The notes beneath the pieces were generated by a model, which saw only the letters and a program-made list of their open reading frames with translations, ran no database searches and was not told the DNA's origin. From an uncultured Ruminococcus sp. (GTDB taxonomy: Bacteria > Bacillota > Clostridia > Oscillospirales > Ruminococcaceae), in NCBI GenBank assembly GCA_945876155.1, contig CAMCMW010000162.1, positions 1-5,027 of the forward strand: a DNA stretch of 5,027 nt. The letters are read 5' to 3'. The position numbers and the translations under genes are program-made. Of this stretch, positions 1 to 5,027 are shown in pieces; the stretch's first letter is position 1, and every line of letters starts with the position of its first letter.

Positions 1-842
1 TCCTTGTCATAAACCGTACCAACAAATTTAATCCGCTTGTCATTATGAAAACCGGTTTTTTTCTTCAGTTCCTCCAGAAACTTATCTGTTACATTAGTAA
101 TCAAAGCAAAGGATTTTGTTGTTTTACTGAGCATAAACTCACGAATCATTGTTTCATAGTTATTTTCAGGAACAAATCTTCCAACTACCAGATAATACTC
201 CTTTGCTTTCAGACCCTTTTCCTGATACCAGTGAAGCAGCTTCTCATCATCATCTGCCAGTTCGCTTCTGCGGGTTTCAGCACCATATGCAATAAAAGTT
301 GTTTTGGGACTATATTTTGCATAAGTTTTCTGTATATACTTTTCAATATTTCTGCTGTCACAAACAAGCAAATCAGAATGTTTTACCATAAGCCGTTCTG
401 ATTCTTTCCAGTATTTTCTGACCGGAGCAGACCATTTTGCTCTTTTCCACTCATGTCCGTCAGGATTCACATAAACCTTGCCGCCCAGCGAATGTATCAA
501 TTTTACATATCTGCTAAAAAAAGGTCCCATACGGCAGGCAAGAACATATACGATAGGATGAGAAATATTATGTTTTTTTATATAATCAATACAGTATTTC
601 AATGCATCAATATCGTAAAATATTGCCTGTGCAGGACCAATTTTCTTACGCAAAACTTTGAAACAATGCGCATTATGATATGTAAATTCACGAACCTCAT
701 CGGCATCATCTACCGCACAAGCAACATGATATCTTATATCCTTATTATCCTGATGATATTCAGTCAGTTTGTCAACAAATGTTTCATATCCTCCATATGA
801 ACCCGGAATTCCCTTTGAACCAACAACAAATATATGCTGCAT
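1..842 (-). CDS. DUF1972-family rhamnosyltransferase-like glycosyltransferase (3' end cut by window)
   Basis: This GT-B type glycosyltransferase probably transfers L-rhamnose from dTDP-rhamnose to a membrane-linked glycan on the cytoplasmic face. I read 280 codons from the ATG at 842 with no stop, so the C-terminus lies beyond base 1. The N-terminus has the DUF1972 signature: a beta strand then GSKGIPGSYGGYETFV (residues 8-23), as in streptococcal RgpA and Cps2T/WchF. Further family-like blocks are NPDGHEWKRAKWS (126-138), the FIAYGAE segment (183-189) before the second Rossmann domain, VGRFVPENNYETMI (220-233) and KFVGTVYD near the cut. The usual GT4 nucleotide-sugar motif should follow outside the window. 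The ATG lies 18 bp after the rfbC stop, with a modest AAGGG about 10 bases upstream. Position directly behind a full dTDP-rhamnose pathway supports rhamnose as donor. Acceptor and linkage cannot be told. Family call is strong; exact specificity is inference. Confidence 0.88.
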   Translation of the reverse strand, partial: MQHIFVVGSKGIPGSYGGYETFVDKLTEYHQDNKDIRYHVACAVDDADEVREFTYHNAHCFKVLRKKIGPAQAIFYDIDALKYCIDYIKKHNISHPIVYVLACRMGPFFSRYVKLIHSLGGKVYVNPDGHEWKRAKWSAPVRKYWKESERLMVKHSDLLVCDSRNIEKYIQKTYAKYSPKTTFIAYGAETRRSELADDDEKLLHWYQEKGLKAKEYYLVVGRFVPENNYETMIREFMLSKTTKSFALITNVTDKFLEELKKKTGFHNDKRIKFVGTVYDK

Positions 843-860
843 TACATATTACCCTTTTTC

Positions 861-1469
861 TTAAAATTTAAATGTTTCCCCGATACCAGCCCAGAGCTGA
901 TCCTTTTCACTCAGATTAAGACAAGTACCATCAGCAAGTTCATATCCTTCTGCACTTGCTGTACCGTTATAGCTGCCCACAACCTCCGGCCATTCAACAC
1001 CAATTTCCGGGTCATTCCATGCCATACCGCCTTCATCGTTCGGATGATAAAAGTCGTCACACTTATAGCAGAATTCCGCAGTATCACTTAACACAAGAAA
1101 TCCATGCGCAAATCCCTTGGGTATAAGAAACTGCTTTTTGTTTTCCTCTGTCAGTTCAATGCCATACCACTTGCCATAGGTATCAGAATTTTTTCTCAGG
1201 TCAACGGCAACATCAAAAACTCTGCCTTTGATTACACGAACAAGCTTTGTCTGAGGATACTGTTTCTGGAAGTGAAGTCCTCTCAGTACTCCCTTTGTCG
1301 AACAAGACTGATTATCCTGTACAAAAACAATGTTGATTCCTGCTTCTTCCATATCCCTCTGACTGTATGTTTCCATAAAATATCCGCGGCTGTCACCATG
1401 CACCGCAGGTTCTATAACACAGAGACCCTCTATGCCTCCGACATTCTTTTCAACCTTTATCTGTCCCAT
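861..1469 (-). CDS. rfbC: dTDP-4-dehydrorhamnose 3,5-epimerase (RfbC/RmlC)
   Basis: A cytoplasmic cupin-fold epimerase that inverts C3 and C5 of dTDP-4-keto-6-deoxy-glucose, the third step towards dTDP-L-rhamnose. At 202 residues it is slightly longer than the usual 180-190. Family blocks are in order: HGDSRGYFMETY (24-35), VQDNQSCSTKGVLRGLHFQ (50-68), KGRVFDVAVDLR (81-92), IPKGFAHGF (116-124) and EFCYKCDDFY (132-141). The expected catalytic base is His66 of RGLHFQ. Tyr135 sits 13 residues after His122, matching the His119/Tyr132 spacing I recall for the mycobacterial enzyme. The start codon overlaps the rfbD stop by one base (TAATG), which suggests translational coupling. An AAGGAG lies at 1481-1486, about 11 bases upstream. 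No key residue appears to be missing, so it should be active. It needs the neighbouring RfbB product as substrate and hands its own product to RfbD. Confidence 0.97.
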   Translation of the reverse strand: MGQIKVEKNVGGIEGLCVIEPAVHGDSRGYFMETYSQRDMEEAGINIVFVQDNQSCSTKGVLRGLHFQKQYPQTKLVRVIKGRVFDVAVDLRKNSDTYGKWYGIELTEENKKQFLIPKGFAHGFLVLSDTAEFCYKCDDFYHPNDEGGMAWNDPEIGVEWPEVVGSYNGTASAEGYELADGTCLNLSEKDQLWAGIGETFKF

Positions 1470-2329
1470 TAATAGTTTATCTCCTTCAGATATCTTTCAA
1501 GCGCATTCTGCCATGATGGCAGCAGTTTAAAACCATTTTCCGCAAGCTTTGACTTGTCAAGCCTGCTGTTAAATGGTCTTTTTGCCTTTGAAAGTCCATA
1601 TTCTTCTGTAGTTACCGGCACAACTTCAGTTGTATAACCAGCCTGTCTGAATATCTCACAGGTGAAATCATACCAGCTTATATATCCGCCCTCATTTGTT
1701 GCATGATAGTAACCATACTTTTCCGTTTCTGCCATATCAACAAGCAACCGTGCAAGGTCATATGTATAAGTTGGTGTACCAATCTGGTCATTTACTACAC
1801 GGACTGTATCATACTTTTTGCCGACATTGAGCATTGTTTTAATAAAGTTATTACCGTTCTTTCCAAATACCCATGCAATACGTACGATGAAATATTTGTC
1901 AAGTGTACTGCTTACTGCAAGCTCGCCCTCAAGCTTTGTCTGCCCGTAAACGCAAAGCGGCGCATAATCCTTACAATCCGGCTGCCAGGGCTCAGTCCCC
2001 TGTCCGTTAAACACATAGTAATTAGAAATGTATATTATTTTGCAGTATTGATTTTTGAATAAATTTGCTATATTATGTGTAGCAGTAACTTTAAGAGAAG
2101 GGACCTTTGGAATATTTTCCTCATCCTCTGCCGCATCAACTGCAGTCCATGCAGCACAATGTATCACTACATCGGGAGCAGCGTCTGTAATTACCCTGTT
2201 TACACTTTCTGCGTCAGTAATGTCCATTTCCTCAATGTCCACACCTACAGCGTCATACCCACGCTTTTCCAGTTCTTTTACCACGTCAAAGCCAAGCTGT
2301 CCTTTAACGCCTGTAACCAATGCTTTCAT
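1469..2329 (-). CDS. rfbD: dTDP-4-dehydrorhamnose reductase (RfbD/RmlD), with altered active-site strand
   Basis: An NAD(P)H-dependent short-chain dehydrogenase/reductase that reduces dTDP-6-deoxy-L-lyxo-4-hexulose to dTDP-L-rhamnose, the last pathway step. The length of 286 residues is normal. Seen in order: the nucleotide-binding TGVKGQLG (6-13), the DITD acid block (36-39), CAAWTAVDAAEDEE (58-71), the YxxxK pair Tyr128/Lys132 in VYGQTKLEGE, FIVRIAWVFG, VVNDQIGTPTYT and a C-terminal RPFNSRLDKSKL. Residues 77-104 are unusual. The family's STDYVF strand, whose Thr belongs to the catalytic Ser/Thr-Tyr-Lys triad, reads SNYYVF (102-107), so Thr is Asn103 and Asp is Tyr104. The preceding VNxxGTxNIA helix reads LKVTATHNIA. 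This patch uses more A/T-rich codons than its flanks, with no frame change. The ATG directly abuts the rfbB TAA, and the stop overlaps the rfbC start by one base. Identity is certain; full activity is doubtful. Confidence 0.95.
   Translation of the reverse strand: MKALVTGVKGQLGFDVVKELEKRGYDAVGVDIEEMDITDAESVNRVITDAAPDVVIHCAAWTAVDAAEDEENIPKVPSLKVTATHNIANLFKNQYCKIIYISNYYVFNGQGTEPWQPDCKDYAPLCVYGQTKLEGELAVSSTLDKYFIVRIAWVFGKNGNNFIKTMLNVGKKYDTVRVVNDQIGTPTYTYDLARLLVDMAETEKYGYYHATNEGGYISWYDFTCEIFRQAGYTTEVVPVTTEEYGLSKAKRPFNSRLDKSKLAENGFKLLPSWQNALERYLKEINY
1481..1486 (-). promoter_or_regulatory. ribosome binding site of rfbC, inside the rfbD 3' end
   Basis: AAGGAG on the minus strand lies within the last codons of rfbD, 10-11 bases before the rfbC ATG, which overlaps the rfbD stop by one base. 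Its position inside the upstream gene supports translational coupling and this rfbC start. Confidence 0.7.
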
Positions 2330-3358
2330 TTATGCTCTGCCCTTTTCCTTATACATCTTGTCAAAATAATTCTGGTATTCCCCGGAAATAATTTCCTGCC
2401 ACCATTTCTTATTGTCGAGATACCACTGAATTGTCTGCTTTATTCCGTCCTCAAATTTTGTTTCCGGAAGCCAGCCCAGTTCGCTGTGTATCTTTGTCGG
2501 GTCAATTGCATATCTCATATCGTGTCCCGGACGGTCTGTAACATATGTAATAAGGCTTTCCGGCTTGCCCAGTTCCTTAAGAATTGTCTTTACAACTTCA
2601 AGGTTGGTCTTTTCATTGTGTCCGCCGATATTGTAAATTTCACCCTCTCTGCCCTTACGCATAACGAGGTCAATAGCCTTGCAGTGGTCTTTTACATACA
2701 GCCAGTCTCTAACATTTTCACCCTTGCCGTAAACAGGAAGAGGTTCATCTGCAAGCGCTCTGCTTATCATAAGAGGGATAAGTTTTTCCGGGAAATGATA
2801 CGGTCCGTAGTTATTTGAGCATCTTGTTATTGATACAGGAAGTCCGAATGTTCTGTAATATGCAAGAACAAGGAGATCCGCTCCGGCTTTTGATGAGCTG
2901 TACGGACTGCTTGTGTGTATAGGTGTATCTTCTGTAAAGAAAAGGTCTGGTCTGTCAAGCGGAAGATCACCGTAAACTTCATCAGTTGAAACCTGGTGAT
3001 AACGCTTTATTCCATACTTGCGGCAGGCGTCCATGAGCACCTGTGTACCCATAATATTTGTTTTAAGGAAGATACCCGGATCTTCAATTGAACGGTCTAC
3101 ATGGGATTCAGCAGCAAAGTTTACCACGATATCCGGCTTTTCTTCTTCAAAAAGCTTTTCAACTGCTTCCCTGTCTGCAATATCTGCCTTGACAAATCTG
3201 AAATTCGGGTTCTTCATTGCCTCTTCAAGTGTTGAAAGATTACCTGCGTATGTAAGCTTGTCCAGACAGATTATTCTGTCTTCCGGATGTTCCTCAAGCT
3301 GTAAATATACAAAGTTTGCGCCTATAAATCCTGCGCCGCCTGTTACAATAATAGTCAT
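2330..3358 (-). CDS. rfbB: dTDP-glucose 4,6-dehydratase (RfbB/RmlB)
   Basis: An NAD+-dependent extended SDR enzyme that converts dTDP-D-glucose to dTDP-4-keto-6-deoxy-D-glucose, the second step of dTDP-rhamnose synthesis in the cytoplasm. The 342 residues fit the family. The Rossmann motif TGGAGFIGANF is at 6-16, followed by LDKLTYAGNLSTL (32-44), KADIADRE (57-64) and NFAAESHVDRSI (80-91). The catalytic Thr125-Asp126-Glu127 lies in VSTDEVYG, and Tyr153/Lys157 form the YxxxK pair in SPYSSSKAGAD. The substrate-side blocks RCSNNYGPYHFPEKLIP, NVRDWLYVKDH and IYNIGG are all present, so the enzyme should be active. The ATG at 3358 is preceded by GGGAG at 3366-3370 with a 7-base spacer, in the 15-bp gap after rfbA. 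Its TAA stop is followed immediately by the rfbD ATG (TAAATG), so the pair is probably co-translated. The 4-keto product can also feed other deoxysugars, but the neighbours point to rhamnose. Confidence 0.98.
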   Translation of the reverse strand: MTIIVTGGAGFIGANFVYLQLEEHPEDRIICLDKLTYAGNLSTLEEAMKNPNFRFVKADIADREAVEKLFEEEKPDIVVNFAAESHVDRSIEDPGIFLKTNIMGTQVLMDACRKYGIKRYHQVSTDEVYGDLPLDRPDLFFTEDTPIHTSSPYSSSKAGADLLVLAYYRTFGLPVSITRCSNNYGPYHFPEKLIPLMISRALADEPLPVYGKGENVRDWLYVKDHCKAIDLVMRKGREGEIYNIGGHNEKTNLEVVKTILKELGKPESLITYVTDRPGHDMRYAIDPTKIHSELGWLPETKFEDGIKQTIQWYLDNKKWWQEIISGEYQNYFDKMYKEKGRA

Positions 3359-3373
3359 ATATGTTCTCCCAAA

Positions 3374-4261
3374 TCAGTATTGTACTTTGCCTTCAGCAAC
3401 CGCTTTCAGATGTGCACCATATGGTGATTTTCCATATCTTTCAGCAGATTCCATCAGTTTTTCCTTTGTAATCCATTTATTTATGTAAGCAATCTCTTCC
3501 GGTGCAGAAATAACTATACCCTGTCGGCTCTGTATCATCTGCACGAAATTAGATGCTTCAAGCAGACTGTCCATAGTACCGGTATCAAGCCATGCAAAAC
3601 CTCTGCCAAGCAGCTGCACATCAAGCTTTTTCTCACCCAGATACATCTCGTTCAGTGAAGTGATTTCCAGTTCACCTCTCGCAGACGGCTTAACCTGCTC
3701 TGCCTTTTCCGGTACACCTGCCGGATAGAAATACAGTCCGGTTACAGCGTAGTTGCTCTTTGGATTTTTCGGCTTTTCTTCAATGGAAAGTGCCTGACCG
3801 TTTTCATCAAAATCAACAACGCCGAAGCGTTCCGGGTCTGGTACATAATAGCCAAATACGGTTGCTCTGCTGTTTTCCTCAGCATTTTTCTTTGCTGTAC
3901 GCAGGATTGAGCCAAATCCGTTGCCATAGAAAATATTATCCCCCAGTACCATTGCGCAGGCGTCATTTCCGATAAATTTCTTGCCAATAATAAATGCCTG
4001 AGCCAGTCCGTCCGGTGACGGCTGCTCTTTATAGCTTAAATTGATACCATACTGTGAACCGTCACCAAGCAGCTTCTCGAAATTCGGAAGATCTGTCGGT
4101 GTGGATATAATAAGTATATCCTTTATTCCTGCCAGCATTAGTGTAGACAGCGGATAATACACCATAGGTTTATCATAAATATTCAGTAATTGCTTGGATG
4201 TAACCATTGTTAATGGATATAACCGTGTGCCGGAACCACCAGCAAGAATGATGCCTTTCAT
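3374..4261 (-). CDS. rfbA: glucose-1-phosphate thymidylyltransferase (RfbA/RmlA)
   Basis: Catalyses glucose-1-phosphate + dTTP to dTDP-glucose + PPi, the committed and usually feedback-regulated first step. It is 295 residues long, the typical size. The nucleotidyltransferase signature [13 protein letters not shown] spans 6-18 and Lys23 follows in SKQLL. Asp108 in VLGDNIF and Asp225 in WLDTGT are the expected Mg2+ ligands. [10 protein letters not shown] (81-90), Glu161-Glu162-Lys163-Pro164 and the VTGLYFY strand (173-179) are the usual sugar-phosphate and nucleotide contacts. One oddity is Asn27, where the family almost always has Pro (SKQLLPIYDKP); it lies beside rather than in the catalytic set, so activity is likely kept. 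The ATG has an excellent AAGGAGAG (4265-4272) just upstream. As the first gene of the rml set it is where operon transcription from upstream promoters would begin to be translated. Confidence 0.98.
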   Translation of the reverse strand: MKGIILAGGSGTRLYPLTMVTSKQLLNIYDKPMVYYPLSTLMLAGIKDILIISTPTDLPNFEKLLGDGSQYGINLSYKEQPSPDGLAQAFIIGKKFIGNDACAMVLGDNIFYGNGFGSILRTAKKNAEENSRATVFGYYVPDPERFGVVDFDENGQALSIEEKPKNPKSNYAVTGLYFYPAGVPEKAEQVKPSARGELEITSLNEMYLGEKKLDVQLLGRGFAWLDTGTMDSLLEASNFVQMIQSRQGIVISAPEEIAYINKWITKEKLMESAERYGKSPYGAHLKAVAEGKVQY

Positions 4262-4264
4262 ATT

Positions 4265-4272
4265 CTCTCCTT
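4265..4272 (-). promoter_or_regulatory. ribosome binding site of rfbA
   Basis: AAGGAGAG on the minus strand; the core GGAG ends five bases before the rfbA ATG. It begins only four bases after the TAA of the helicase remnant (4277-4279), so the spliced arrangement leaves the operon's translation signal intact and fixes the rfbA start. Confidence 0.85.
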
Positions 4273-4276
4273 TTTA

Positions 4277-4641
4277 TTAAATAACTCCGATATCATGTAA
4301 TAAATCAACCTGTGACTGTTTCAGATTTCCTCTTTTATAGCATTTGCGCATCTGAATCTGCCAGCAATACAGTTTCTTTTCTCTGGTTGACGGTTGCCTG
4401 TGCATTGTTTCAAGAAATTTTTTGTACTCCATAACGGAATGAATCAAGGTAACGGGTTGGAGCAGCAGATGTACCAGACACTTTAGCATCGGGTTTTACC
4501 GCAAGAATACGTTCTACGCCTTTGCTCCATTCTGTTGCACCGCAGCGGTGGAATTCGTCAAGTATAATGTAATCAGCCTGAATCTCTGAAAACTCACTTT
4601 CAGACATGGCTGATAGTTTTTTTATATTTTGCGAAAATCAT
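4277..4641 (-). pseudogene. remnant of a DEAD/DEAH superfamily II helicase with C-terminal helicase-associated domain
   Basis: Three pieces of one helicase survive in different frames. (1) MIFAKYKK from the ATG at 4639-4641 resembles the Y.KL..M stretch before motif II, but a run of seven A (4617-4623) breaks the frame; six A would join it to LSAMSES. (2) In the next frame (to 4410) DYIILDEFHRCGATEW carries the Walker B DEFH box. SGTSAAPTRYLDSF follows and corresponds to motif III, with SAT degraded to SAA. The frame stops soon after. (3) In a third frame MEYKKFLETM continues to the tail WQIQMRKCYKRGNLKQSQ and LLHDIGVI, typical of the helicase-associated (HA) repeat and probably the native C-terminus (stop 4277-4279). 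Motifs I/Ia and everything between motif III and the last HA repeat are missing, so the protein cannot be a working helicase. Full-length relatives are several hundred residues long. The family call rests on remembered motifs; the exact breakpoint near 4425-4440 is inferred. Confidence 0.72.
4334..4342 (-). promoter_or_regulatory. possible extended -10 promoter element close to rfbA
   Basis: Minus strand TGCTATAAA, an extended -10 with five of six matches to TATAAT, would start transcripts about 65 bases before rfbA. No convincing -35 lies 16-18 bp upstream, and it falls within the old helicase reading frame, so it may be chance. Confidence 0.25.
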
Positions 4642-4920
4642 AACTTTCGTGTTAATATAGTAAATAACTGCATTCTTATTGTTTATTTTATCATAAACCA
4701 ATTTTATTGTCAAGAGTATTTAAATGGAAATATAGCACATTCTGTTGAAAAATACAATTATGATTCTGTTCTGAGAAAGAATCCGGCTTTGAAGACAATC
4801 AAGAAGAAGAAAAGTTCGTATGGGTACGGTACAAAGATCATTTGTGATATTGCAAGAAAGTATCATGGAAAATATGATTTTTATGAGGAGGATGAGTTCT
4901 TCTGCTGCGTGGTAGAGTGA
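4606..4920 (+). pseudogene. C-terminal fragment of a GHKL (HATPase_c_5) sensor histidine kinase
   Basis: An open frame of 104 codons whose last 60 resemble the C-terminus of AgrC-like GHKL kinases. LKTIKKKKSS (62-71) is followed by YGYGTKIICDIARKYHG (72-88), matching the H-G-Y-G-x-K-x-I G-box region with His changed to Tyr. DFYEEDEFFC (91-100) is then the usual closing strand. The N-box of the ATP site, the dimerisation/phosphoacceptor helix and the membrane sensor are all absent, so this cannot signal on its own. The first 45 codons (4606-4740) run antisense over the helicase remnant and over the minus-strand promoter, and look like chance coding. No ribosome binding site precedes the ATG. 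I therefore treat it as a truncated relic whose real 5' boundary is near 4740. A short expressed peptide cannot be excluded. Confidence 0.62.
4685..4713 (-). promoter_or_regulatory. near-consensus sigma-A promoter pointing to the rml operon
   Basis: Minus strand: perfect -35 TTGACA (4708-4713), a 17-bp spacer, and -10 TAAAAT (4685-4690) preceded by TGA, an extended -10. Transcription would start near 4678, giving a leader of about 415 bases to rfbA that runs through the helicase remnant. No terminator-like hairpin with a U-run was seen between it and rfbA, so it could drive the whole operon. The motif is seen directly; its target is inferred. Confidence 0.65.
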
Positions 4921-4991
4921 AGATGTTGGATGCATATGTGGTTAGGACAAGATATGTTTTCAACTCAGATTGAATTATTTTCATTTTATGC

Positions 4992-5020
4992 TGGATATTT
5001 TTTGTAGAGTATGGTATAAT
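4992..5020 (+). promoter_or_regulatory. sigma-A type promoter firing out of the right edge
   Basis: Plus strand: -35-like TGGATA (4992-4997, four of six matches), a 17-bp spacer, perfect -10 TATAAT (5015-5020) with an upstream TGG giving an extended -10. It lies after the kinase fragment and must serve a gene beyond the window. The 70 bases before it (4921-4991) hold no gene or clear terminator that I can see. Confidence 0.55.
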
Positions 5021-5027
5021 GATGATT

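Noticed and set aside
45..800. Two plus-strand open frames of 118 and 115 codons
   Set aside because: Both lie antisense to the glycosyltransferase, which shows clear family motifs; the products are Cys/Phe/Ile-rich and resemble no family I know.
2018..2103. Pair of compensating frameshifts in rfbD as the cause of the odd patch
   Set aside because: Position-by-position alignment to the family pattern needs no gap in the frame (KV, T, NIA, K, IYIS stay in register), so substitutions fit better than a shifted frame.
2055..2818. Plus-strand open frames of 104 and 247 codons opposite rfbD/rfbB
   Set aside because: Antisense shadows of well-conserved genes, with no plausible ribosome binding site or recognisable domains.
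4720..4935. Minus-strand 71-codon open frame
   Set aside because: It is antisense to the recognisable GHKL C-terminus and has no motif of its own.
4959..4974. TTCAA...TTGAA hairpin followed by T-rich sequence as a terminator for the kinase fragment
   Set aside because: A 5-bp stem with only one G-C pair is too weak, and the T-run is interrupted.
1..5027. CRISPR array, tRNA or rRNA genes, insertion-sequence ends
   Set aside because: No regularly spaced repeats, cloverleaf or rRNA-like stretches, transposase motifs or terminal inverted repeats were found by eye.

Overview
The window looks like part of a surface-polysaccharide locus of a low-to-moderate GC Gram-positive anaerobe, most likely a Clostridia member of the Ruminococcus/Oscillospiraceae kind. 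This placement is inferred from AGGAG-type ribosome binding sites, tightly packed genes, the protein flavour of the Rml enzymes, and a remnant of a GHKL-type sensor kinase. Species cannot be fixed from the sequence alone.

About 85% of the window (bases 1-4261) is one minus-strand operon read from right to left: rfbA (4261-3374), rfbB (3358-2330), rfbD (2329-1469), rfbC (1469-861), then a DUF1972-type rhamnosyltransferase-like gene (842 to beyond base 1). The first four genes encode the complete route from glucose-1-phosphate and dTTP to dTDP-L-rhamnose: RfbA makes dTDP-glucose, RfbB dehydrates it to the 4-keto-6-deoxy sugar, RfbC epimerises it, and RfbD reduces it. The fifth gene probably uses the product to add rhamnose to a cell-wall or capsular glycan. 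The junctions are 15 bp, 0 bp, a 1-base overlap and 18 bp, so co-transcription with translational coupling is very likely.

Bases 4262-5027 hold no intact gene. A degraded minus-strand superfamily II helicase lies at 4277-4641. It keeps the DEFH Walker B region, a damaged motif III and the extreme C-terminal helicase-associated domain, but has two frame breaks and an internal deletion. Back to back with it, on the plus strand, is the C-terminal end of a GHKL histidine kinase (conserved part 4741-4920). Both fragments have lost their 5' parts at the place where they face each other, which suggests a deletion scar. A near-consensus extended -10 promoter (4685-4713, minus strand) sits in this scar and points at rfbA, so the helicase remnant may now be the operon's leader. 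A second good promoter (4992-5020, plus strand) fires out of the right edge.

I found no clear new system. The most unusual point is in RfbD: a short divergent patch replaces the catalytic Thr of its SDR triad with Asn and loses several other near-invariant residues, while the flanks stay highly conserved.
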